This document shows positions 51,661 through 60,697 of a stretch of DNA of 64,000 nucleotides, one piece after another (position 1 is the stretch's first letter; each line of letters opens with the position of its first letter). Under the pieces are notes generated by a model. That model searched no databases, was not told the DNA's origin, and saw only the letters and a program-made list of their open reading frames with translations. The DNA lies in the NCBI GenBank assembly GCA_964030475.1, contig CAXIPT010000008.1, positions 4,801,121 through 4,865,120 of the forward strand, written 5' to 3'. A program made the translations under genes and the position numbers. This stretch comes from Tethya wilhelma. Lineage: Eukaryota; Porifera; Demospongiae; Tethyida; Tethyidae.

Positions 51661-51945
51661 TCACAGACTCTCTTTTAGTTCCCACCTCCTATCATTTGGC
51701 ACATGACAATTGTTGCGGTGACAGAAGCTGTTTCTTATCTCTCTCAGAGACTTCACTGCATGCCATTGGGGTGTGCATAAGTGGAGTTCAAGCTGCTTGA
51801 TAGAAAACTGTCTTGAATTAAGAACAGCACAGGTGTCCCTCTCTCTGTAGATTGGAATTTTGATGATCATCTTCTTCAAACCATTACGAGAGTTAGTGTG
51901 TGTGACAAAGTTTGAATGGAAGAGAAGTCTGTTCTTTGTGCCGAG
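51661..51945 (-). pseudogene. duplicated 3' end of the HEPN-like gene
   Basis: Identical to 53558-53842, the last 95 codons of the HEPN-like gene, without its 5' part. Part of the 1,897-bp duplication. Confidence 0.85.
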
Positions 51946-53051
51946 AATTCTGCACTGGTCTTACTGGTGACAGATGCCTTCTTTGAAGTACTTGGACTCT
52001 TTGCAGATTTCTTTGTCTTTGCTGCAGTTGGTGTTTCTTTGGTTGGCCCAGTTTTTGCTAATTATAGGAAAGAAAACAATTCTTGTTCACTTATCAGATT
52101 GGTCGGTTTAATTATATGCTTACATTTGCTTGCAGCAGTCTTTGCTTTGCTTCTTCCAACTCCTTCTTCACTTTCTGCATCTGAATCTGTAGGAAAAGAA
52201 ATAGATGAGTTGTGCTAGGTATTATTGATTCACATGGGAACTGAATATGTTTGCCAACCTGAATGTGTTGCTGTCTCTCCTCTGGCCTTTAGTGCTTCAT
52301 GTCGCAGGTTTACTACGTCATTTAACCTGGAGACAAACTCAGGCTGTTGGATAACACCCCTGTATATCTCACTCTGGTACTTTGTGACCAATTCCTTATT
52401 CACTTCCGTTAAGATATCGCAAACAGATTTGTTTTTGGTGCACAACTTTTCGGCCAGAGATGTGATCCATATTCCACCCTTTTTGGTATCTTCATACGAT
52501 TTATACTCAGGAAGAGTCGAATATGCTATTAGAAAGTTCCCTTTTTGTGGCACCTTGAGGGTATCAAGCACTCTTGACCCCTTTGGGACCATGGTACCAG
52601 GATTGGCAGCATCACCACGGCATGCATCAATGAAGAAAAGCTTTGGTATGTTCCCAATCACTGGAGCCCTTACTGGATCAAAGGGAGCGATAATCTCTTC
52701 CACTTTGACTGACTTTGAGTCGTTGGTATAGAGAATCTGTCCTCTTGCTCCATGGCCTGAGAAGACTATTACGATTCTCTTATAGGAGGGTGGATAGCGG
52801 GTGAAGCTAGCGATGAATGAAACAATATCCAGCATGCCTTTTCTGCTAGCATTTTTTTCATAGTGAGTGGTGAAGTTTAGGCTCTCAAAGCATTTTTTCA
52901 TCTTGTTGCCATCTTCAATAGTGCCACTGAGCTCTTTTAGGCTGCTCTCTACACTGCTGGCAGGAGTTTGATAGTCATTTGAGAATATGACCGCAATCCC
53001 ATTAGCAATGGGTTGGCTTTGTATCTTCCTGGATATTAGTCCTGATGCCAT
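51876..53051 (-). CDS. caspase-fold protease copy lacking the dsRBD
   Basis: The second copy of the caspase-dsRBD gene: exons 52259-53051, 52124-52186 and a truncated last exon 51876-52057. Its protease domain is identical to the first copy. The duplication breakpoint cuts the linker after VTSKTSA. Translation then runs into HEPN-gene sequence in another frame and stops at 51876-51878, so the product (about 345 residues) has no dsRNA-binding part. If the duplication is real this is a sensor-less protease; if not, it is an artefact. Confidence 0.7.
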
Positions 53052-53557
53052 TGTCCTTGCAATAACAGAGTACTACTAGCGGTCTATGATAGAACTAATA
53101 GTTTTCAGAAGTATTATGCATAAACTCACTGAATCCAGATCCAAAGTTCACTTAAATAAACTCTCTAAACTATTGTGGCAGGGCTCAGTAGTGATAAGAT
53201 TGCAAAATAAAATCCCTTCTGTTGGAGAATTTGGTTTTCCACAGACCACGTGGAATTATTCCTCGTAACTTAACTAAGGGAAGCGTAACTTTGCTAAGGG
53301 GAGTGTATTGATGTGAGCATGAGTAGGACCACATATACTCTTGTGGTGAACCATGCATAGTACTTTCCAGTAGCTCAGGTTATTCCATCAAATTTTATCT
53401 TTATCGTGAATACAGTTGAACAAAATTAGCTAGAATTTTACTGAATGATATGAAGTGGATACTTGTACATTGATCATTATGAGTGATGACTTTAAAAGAA
53501 CCTGTGGTACTGTAAAACATGCACATGACTGTTAAAATTGATGTATGTATAGTCTCA
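53052..53557. other. intergenic, inside the duplicated unit
   Basis: Same sequence as 51155-51660. It should carry the promoter of the protease copy and the 3' flank of the HEPN-like gene. Nothing else recognised. Confidence 0.4.
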
Positions 53558-54439
53558 TCACAGACTCTCTTTTAGTTCCCACCTCCTATCATTTGGCACA
53601 TGACAATTGTTGCGGTGACAGAAGCTGTTTCTTATCTCTCTCAGAGACTTCACTGCATGCCATTGGGGTGTGCATAAGTGGAGTTCAAGCTGCTTGATAG
53701 AAAACTGTCTTGAATTAAGAACAGCACAGGTGTCCCTCTCTCTGTAGATTGGAATTTTGATGATCATCTTCTTCAAACCATTACGAGAGTTAGTGTGTGT
53801 GACAAAGTTTGAATGGAAGAGAAGTCTGTTCTTTGTGCCGAGAATGAGACGTATTTCATCTTCATAGGTTGGTAGTGGGTTGCGATATCCTACAATAAGT
53901 TCTTTATACTTTAAAACAGCTTTCTTCTTTACCGTCACTCCTTGAGAGAAATCAATCTTTAAAACTCGAGTCAGAATTCTTGAATTGAGAAGGATTTTTG
54001 CCAACAGTGTGGTATCCCAGTGTGTCATGTCGCTTTGTTCAATTTTGCTTTTATCCATTCGATTTAGATGGGGTTTTAGCCATCCTTCATGTAGTAGCAT
54101 TTCCAATCCATTTACTTTGGATGTTTTGTGTTTGCGTCGGAATTCGTCTCTGAGTGTGATTCGAAGAATCTTTGGTACGTGCCCAAAGATGGTTTGGTGT
54201 AAAAGGTAGATCTTGTCTTTGGGAGTGAGCAGGGACATTACAATGGTTTGCCAGGTTGCCTGGTTCATGCAAAAATACTGATAATGAGCATTCAAAAATG
54301 AACTATTTCCCCAAGGCAAAATGTGTGCATCTCCCTGAGGCAGCATCTTCACCATTGTGAGATTGTGCAAGTCAGAGTCAGGCAGGGTTGACCTGAGATC
54401 TATCTGATTGCAATGGTCTTTGGGAAACAGACTAAGCAT
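53558..54439 (-). CDS. possible HEPN-domain (DZIP3-like) protein
   Basis: A single 293-residue exon from ATG 54439. All-helical, with segments WDTTLLAKILLNSR and EIRLILGTKNRLLFHS, and near the end SLREIRNSFCHRNN. The last contains R-x4-H (RNSFCH), the usual HEPN ribonuclease-like motif, in the typical L-R-x-x-R-N context of the DZIP3-type HEPN family. HEPN proteins often cleave RNA in defence or regulate other immune domains. The assignment rests on motif spacing only, so the protein may be something else. Its 3' end is duplicated at 51661-51945. Confidence 0.45.
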   Translation of the reverse strand: MLSLFPKDHCNQIDLRSTLPDSDLHNLTMVKMLPQGDAHILPWGNSSFLNAHYQYFCMNQATWQTIVMSLLTPKDKIYLLHQTIFGHVPKILRITLRDEFRRKHKTSKVNGLEMLLHEGWLKPHLNRMDKSKIEQSDMTHWDTTLLAKILLNSRILTRVLKIDFSQGVTVKKKAVLKYKELIVGYRNPLPTYEDEIRLILGTKNRLLFHSNFVTHTNSRNGLKKMIIKIPIYRERDTCAVLNSRQFSIKQLELHLCTPQWHAVKSLREIRNSFCHRNNCHVPNDRRWELKESL

Positions 54440-54577
54440 AGATAATGAACTGACGCATGCATGGACGGACTGTGCAAACTTCCGGTCCGGTCTCTATCAG
54501 TCCCACCCCTTTCCAACCGAACTGTGCCCACAAAGAACGGCCCCGCGGGACTAAGAGAAACCACCCAGCTAGCCATT

Positions 54578-54820
54578 ATGATAATCATCATCCCAATCGG
54601 GCTCATAGTGGACCTCTGTTGCTACTGCATCCGATGCTGTGTAAGAAGTTGTGAAGACTGCGCCGCCGAGCGCCAAGCCGAACGTGCTGCTAGAGTTGGA
54701 CCAGATGAAACGGTTGTTCGCGTTGTTCGTACTCTGCCAAACGGCCAAAGACGAGTGGAACTTTACAAAGTAAAAAAGGACCAGTTAGAAGCACACAGAC
54801 AACAGTATGGCTCTACTTAA
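54578..54820 (+). CDS. small single-pass membrane protein
   Basis: 80 residues from ATG 54578. A hydrophobic helix (MIIIIPIGLIVDLCC) runs into a Cys-rich juxtamembrane stretch (CYCIRCC) and a basic, charged tail. An in-frame ATG at 54461 exists, but it lies 21 bp from the divergent HEPN-gene ATG. The start at 54578 is preferred because the neighbour at 55305 begins with the same motif. Function unknown; the Cys cluster could be palmitoylated. Confidence 0.5.
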   Translation: MIIIIPIGLIVDLCCYCIRCCVRSCEDCAAERQAERAARVGPDETVVRVVRTLPNGQRRVELYKVKKDQLEAHRQQYGST

Positions 54821-55304
54821 CTATGTGACCATGGTGTGGCTCTGCGCAGCATGCAGCGCAGAAACTTGAGAACGTTTTTTACATTTTGTTTTGTCGACCC
54901 CTACCATCTATTTAATTCCAGGTTTCTACCATAGATATATACTACCTAATTTTGTTGTGTGTCCTAATATTTATGCATTGCCTTGCATAAGGAGTTTACA
55001 TATCTGGCATGAGTTCTTCTGCACATATACTATATCTATGATAAGTACGTACAGATATTGCTACATGGTGAACTTTGATACTCCAGCTCCCCTGCATGGA
55101 GTTGTTTTGGCATTCCAAGAATGTTATACATTGTTTCAGTTCCCATATTACTGTATGTATAGTCACCTAGGAAAACAATATATCAGTTTCCTTATTGCAA
55201 AGAATTCTTTAATCACTGGCAGCCACACTAAAAGCCTGGTGCGACTCATTGATAGCTAGCTAGCTGACTAGTAGTATAGTGCAGGCCTCAGTGACTGTAT
55301 AGTG
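54821..55304. other. intergenic between two small membrane genes
   Basis: No exon, repeat or known element seen. Confidence 0.35.
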
Positions 55305-55679
55305 ATGATTGTTTTCATTCCTATTGGTTTGATAGCAAGTCTCTTTTCTGCCTGTGCAAAAAGTGCCCAGCAAAGAGAAGAACCACGAGCAGTCCGGTAT
55401 CAAGTGGTCCAACAACCAGCAGCACCACGTGCTCCGAGTCATTCCCGGGTGCCACCAATGAATGGTCGACAACAAGCTCAGTATCGAGTCCTGCCACCTC
55501 ATCAGCAGGTGGTAGTTCAACCACAACAATATCAATATGTTCCTGCTCAGACTCAGCCAGTGTCTGGTTCCCAGCAATCCACACCCCCTCCTGCTCAGGG
55601 CCGGCCTAAGAGGAGAAGGATATGGCAGCGTAGATCCAAAGGTGGATACTCATACTACGAACAGGGCCAGACTGAGTGA
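55305..55679 (+). CDS. small membrane protein with Pro/Gln-rich tail
   Basis: 124 residues from ATG 55305 (GTG at 55302 rejected). The start MIVFIPIGLIASLFS parallels the helix of the protein at 54578, suggesting a diverged tandem pair. The rest is Gln/Pro-rich with a basic cluster (PKRRRIWQRRSK) near the end and Tyr residues after it. Unrecognised. The tail could bind SH3 or WW domains, but that is only composition. Confidence 0.5.
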   Translation: MIVFIPIGLIASLFSACAKSAQQREEPRAVRYQVVQQPAAPRAPSHSRVPPMNGRQQAQYRVLPPHQQVVVQPQQYQYVPAQTQPVSGSQQSTPPPAQGRPKRRRIWQRRSKGGYSYYEQGQTE

Positions 55680-55899
55680 TATGTTATGTGCACTCAGATT
55701 TGCAGCAAACATGTCAACACAGTACTGTGTATGTAAAACTCCTGACAAATAACTTGTGATAATTATAAGTCTGTGTCAGTGTGTACTGGATAAGTATATA
55801 GAAGTTATTGTGTGTAGTATCATGCATTATTACAACTACATAGGCTATTGTATAATTATACAGATCAACAACTATTAAATTTCACGTCAATTTAACAAA

Positions 55900-57565
55900 C
55901 TAGTGAAGCATATCGAGAATCTTCTTTGCTGCACTGTGTTTAGCATCTTTTTTGTTTCCTTTTACTCCCCCTTCCTCCTCCAAGATTTCTACACCATCTC
56001 TTTTTATGACAACTGTGTACTGAAAGTTCTGTTTTCCAGGTTGTGTATTCTCTTTATAGTGAGGTTTTTCTAGCCCTATTCCACTGTGGCTTTGACAGTA
56101 TTCCTGTAGGCGTGATACTGCTGACTTGCCTGGATCACCAGACTCTTGTGGCAGTGACAGATTCCTAGCCAATGAGCTGCCGGATTTGCCTCGAGAGGTC
56201 ATGCTAGGCTTATCAATGAGACCTATCAGTATAATTTATTGCACAGTTGCATATACCACAATGAGTATACATGACTGTGTGATTTGTAATGCATGTCAAC
56301 AAACCTTGCTTTTCAAGAAATTCCACTGCAGCTTTTGCAGCATTTCCTTTTGCCAAGTTGACTGTTTTTTCTGGCTTGTCTCCAGTGAAACTCTCTTCTT
56401 TACCAGTTGCTTTAACAGTGAATTTGATCCTAACAGTGAATGTCCCATCTCCAAATTTAATGGGTGGGTCATCAAACTTAGGTTTTGATATTATATCCTT
56501 TTGAAAGGCTTTGTTTAGAGAGTTCTGTTCTGTAACATACTTATCACCAGCAGATTTTGGTGTCATCCCCAGTCCTGTATATAGGGCATGTATGGAAAGA
56601 AGTATTGTAACAATCGTTACTCTGTTTTGTACAGTAAATGTCGAGGATTTCTTTACAATACCTGATGCTATTGGTACACTTGGCTGAGACCACTGCCTGC
56701 TTGTTGCTGCTGCAGCAGTTTCTATCTTTGGCGGTTGAGGCATAAGATGTACAATGCCAATTCTGCTGATGTATTCTGGCTGGGTCATGGCTCTCTCGTA
56801 TGCAGAATCTTGATATTTTTCTTTCAACCTTTCGTGAACCGTTGCTAGAATATCTGTAATGGTTGTTGTAGCAGCTTTCTCACGAATCACCTTAGACAAT
56901 TCTCCCAACCAAATTCCTCCTTTATGTTTGACTTCAAAGGACTGGTAGTTTTCCATCGTTGAGTACGCAATGAGAATGTTGCTCTCAGGAGGCACTTTCA
57001 GACGTTCCATTTCTCTTCCACCCTTTTGGTGTATGCTAGCACTAGTGCTGTGAACGGCTCCTCCACTTTTAGGCACAGTAATTGCTTCTGGGAACATCTC
57101 TTCTTCACCTCGGCAAGCATCAATGAAGAACAGTTTCGGAATATTGCCTATTGTCGGAGCAGCTCTTGGGAAGAATTGTGATACAATATCTGAAACAGGA
57201 ATCTTATTACAGCTTCGATCATACACAAAGCTGGGTACAGGTTGAGGGTCATCATCTGCACCACAACCACCATGACCGGAAAATACGAAGCATATATTTT
57301 TGTAGCTCTCTGGATACTTCACTGATCGTGTTGCTTCATGGATGGTCGTCTGTAGCTGGTCAATGGTGACATTGTGTTGGTGTACAGTAGCAAATCCGAT
57401 GCTTTCGAAAGTGGTTTTCATCATTTGTCCATCTTTGTGTGTTCCTGTCAGTTCTTCAAGACTGGTTCCACGATAGTCATTGGAGATGATGATGGCAAGA
57501 CCATTTGCTTGAGGGTTTCTTCCAATAGCACCTTCTACTAGTCCTAGAGTAGCAGGAGACGCCAT
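55900..57565 (-). CDS. caspase-fold protease with two dsRBDs
   Basis: Exons 56662-57565, 56305-56574 and 55900-56222 (all phase 1) give about 498 residues. The intron 56575-56661 is a multiple of three and stop-free, so it also reads through. The protease domain shows GLAIIISNDYRGT, VFSGHGG and FIDACRGEE, with QSFEVKHKGGIW after it. The first dsRBD ends KGNAAKAAVEFLEK. The second ends KKDAKHSAAKKILDML, whose Lys residues match the RNA-contacting third region of dsRBDs. Likely a dsRNA-responsive protease. S1 positions are Asp and Glu, not Gln and Arg. Confidence 0.88.
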
Positions 57566-58085
57566 GATAAGTTGAATCAGTCATGAAAGTCACAAAAAAG
57601 CAGCTATTTATAGCACAACTTTGCATGCAGTGCAGAATTAAAGACAACTCCCAGTTGCCAAGCCACCCATGGTTGTTTTTAAATACCATAATTATTATTA
57701 CATGTTGTGTATAACCTGGTAGATATACCAGGGGATTTTTGTAGTAACAAGATAATATTATTCATGATGATTGAATTTAGTAATATTGTTTTCTTGGAAG
57801 GGACTATTCCTTGCATGCATGCATGGATACATGTGAATCCAAGAAATGTGCTACGTTGTACATGTGGTCATATCACAATAAAAATGATCATCTTGGCCTT
57901 TTACAACAATGCATGATACAGCACATTCTCTAGCTGTACTAGCAAATGATAAGAACTCAAACAAACCATGATTATGTTCACACAAACTTAGGGGAATCAC
58001 ATCTCCACTAAACCACACACAAACACAATCACAAAGCATGCCCAGCACATGATAGTTCCTTATTCTTCACCCACAAATAATATTA
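57566..58085. other. intergenic, nothing recognised
   Basis: 520 bp between the two caspase-dsRBD genes. No exon found. Confidence 0.4.
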
Positions 58086-60482
58086 TTATTGTTCTAGTAT
58101 CTTGAGAGCTCTTTGTGCAGCATTTTGTTCAGCATCTTTCTTACTGTCACAGACGTCACCTGTCACTCCATGTCTGAGATCACTAGTGGACACTGTTGAC
58201 TGGAATCGTCCCAGTGCAACTTCAAGTGTCTTGTATTCGATGAGAGCATTTGGTTGTCTTTGTTTATCGTAAAACTCCTTCAGTTTAGACTTCCAGAGTT
58301 TATCCTGAGGGGTTGTGTTCCTTCCACGAGCCACCATCTCCACCTTGCCTCCTTTCGTCTCCTTGTTCAGGACTTTCCTAGCAGCAATCTCCTTTGCTTC
58401 TCCCTTGCTGTTGTAGTAGCCTCCACTGTCCACTCTCTCTGTCTTTCCGTTCATGAAGTACTTGATGGTGCAGCGATATAGTGACTGGCCTCCGGTGTTG
58501 TCCGATACGTAGTCAAACTGTGGAGTGATTCGCTTAGTTTGGAAGAATTGGTTGAGTTGTTCTCTGCAACTGCCACTTGGAGGTGCACCCCTGCCACTGA
58601 CTACAGTGTGTGTGTGTGTGTGTGTGATACAGACCATATAAGCGAATAATAGGACACACACACACGTGCATACAGATGGAGCAATACATTTCAAAACAAC
58701 AAATTTACCTTGTAATTGTGATTGAGGGTTTCTCTGTTGCGGGAGAGAGGGTGCAGGAACACTTGCCACATTGTAGCTAGGTCTAGTGTAGCTCTGTTGG
58801 GCCATTGGACTGGCAGCAGCTGCCTGGGACTGTTGTGGATACAGCTGTTGAGGTGATGTGTTCACAGTACCAACAGGGTTGTGAACTGGAGTAGGCCATT
58901 GTTGATTCTGAGAATGAGCACCTCCTTTACAAACAAACATACAGTCAGTAAGGGAGTACTCTATCGTGTGGAACAAGTAAGGGCCTATTGAGACTCACCA
59001 TTGCACTGCTGCTGCTGAGAGTGCCATTGTACCTGTGCAATCCTTTCACAGGCATTCTTAGCTGCTTCTTCCAGAGAGAGTGCTGGTGAGTTGTAATACT
59101 TTCGGCTGTCTTCAGTAATGGTGTCTCCATTTTGTAAGTAAACTCTCACTCCACTCTTGAAGTACATTTGCTTATGCTCCGTTGAATAAAAGTCCACAGT
59201 CTCATAGTTTGGTGGAATTGTGCAATAGTTGCATGCAAACTGGCTCAGCATTGCTTGGTACTTTGGAAGGTTAGGTTGCACTGGCTGTTGCAAGTTGCCT
59301 ATGCACAAATTGAACAATATAAACTGTTAGTCATTACATGATATGTACTATAGGTACCTTGAGGTGGAGTGTGGTGTTGCTGACCATGCGGCAGTGCCCA
59401 CTGTCCTTGGCTGTTTGTTGCTGGTGATGGTGTTTGTTGGCTGGCAGTTGGTGTAGAGTACACATGTGGTTGGAGATGGGGGTTCCCCATCAGCATTCCA
59501 GTCGGCTGTGGTAGGTGACTACTACTACTACCACCAGGGAACACCGCAGCAATATTGATGGGTTTTCTTTTCGGTGAATTAATACTTGGTGTGACTTCAT
59601 CTGAAAGCATGAAAACAGCAAAAGGATTAGTCATGATCATGCAATTTAGCTACCTACAGTTACCTCACCTAGATCAATAACAGACGCTTGCCCATTCTCT
59701 GTATCAAGCAGGACCACTTTTTTATTGAGACGATCTGTTTTTTCAGGTTGCTGCACAGCAAAATCCTTAGATTGGTTCATTTCAGTCAACTGTCTATTCA
59801 CATCTGTGAGGACATCCAGTATTGACGTATCGGGGGATTTCATGATCGTTTCTGCCAGTAATCTGAGCCAAATTCCACCACTGCCATCTTCATATGCTTT
59901 ATAGTCGGGCATTGTAGAATAGGCCACTAGGAAATTGGCTCCTTCCGGTACCTTCAGCTGCTGCATTTGTGAGAGTCCTCGTGACGAAAATGGATCCTCA
60001 CTGGCTGACTTTCCTCTTGGTACAAGAACAGTGCTCAATGTCTTTGAGCCACGGCAAGCATCAATAAAGAAGAGCTTTGGTATGTTTCCCAGCTCTGTGC
60101 AGTGTTTGGGCAGCAGAGGATCAATGAGTTGATTGCTAATGTGGACCCTTTCACGATCATACATGTAGACATAGTTATCAGTCGTGCCATGTCCAGAGAA
60201 CACAAGAACAATGCATTTGTAATCTTTCAACTTCTTGTGTTTCAGATTCTTCACTTCATACATGATGAATTCCAGCCTCTTCTTGGTCACATTGTGCTCC
60301 CAGTGGATGACAAACTGCAAAGAAGTAAAAGTCTTGCTGAGGTTCTCTCCATCTTTCACTGTGCCAGGGAGCTCATCTAGCTTCTGTGGCCATGGTGGAG
60401 TTCCAATGTAGTCATTGGTGATGATGATGGCCAGCCCTTTGGCAGATGGATGCGATTCAACTTCTCTTGTCACCGACACCAT
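58086..60482 (-). CDS. caspase-fold protease with three dsRBDs
   Basis: Exons 59669-60482, 59358-59600, 58999-59298, 58709-58924 and 58086-58600 give about 695 residues, every join phase 1. ATG 60482 (MVSVT) is preferred over 60521 because the paralog at 38904 starts MSVTHEV. The protease has VFSGHG and FIDACRG. A Pro/Gln-rich exon precedes a first, divergent dsRBD (YYNSPALSLEEAAKNACERI). A second Gln-rich exon follows, then two dsRBDs (YNSKGEAKEIAARKVL; SKKDAEQNAAQRALKIL). The two Gln-rich spacers are separate exons. It is the source copy for the protease exon at 38094 and the relic at 37557. Confidence 0.88.
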
Positions 60483-60697
60483 CAAGAAAAGATAGGCGTG
60501 CTCAGTGCCACGATTGGCCACTGGTGACTTTTATACAGGGCTGGTGCAGCCTGCACACGTGGCAAATATTTAGACCATACAATATTCATAAGTTCACTAA
60601 TAAAACTCCACTCAATTATTAATAACCACAACATCAAAACATACCACAGTACCAATTATGATATTCATAGTATTTTTAACAAACATGCTGCTATTAA

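Larger units (their letters stand above)
50053..53846. repeat. 1,897-bp tandem duplication, apparently identical copies
   Basis: Bases 50053-51949 and 51950-53846 match with a constant offset of 1,897 and no difference noticed by eye, including the whole protease exon. The unit runs from the linker of the caspase-dsRBD gene to the 3' part of the HEPN-like gene. The join near 51946 (CCGAGAAT then TCTGCACTGG) has almost no homology and no N. Confidence 0.9.
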
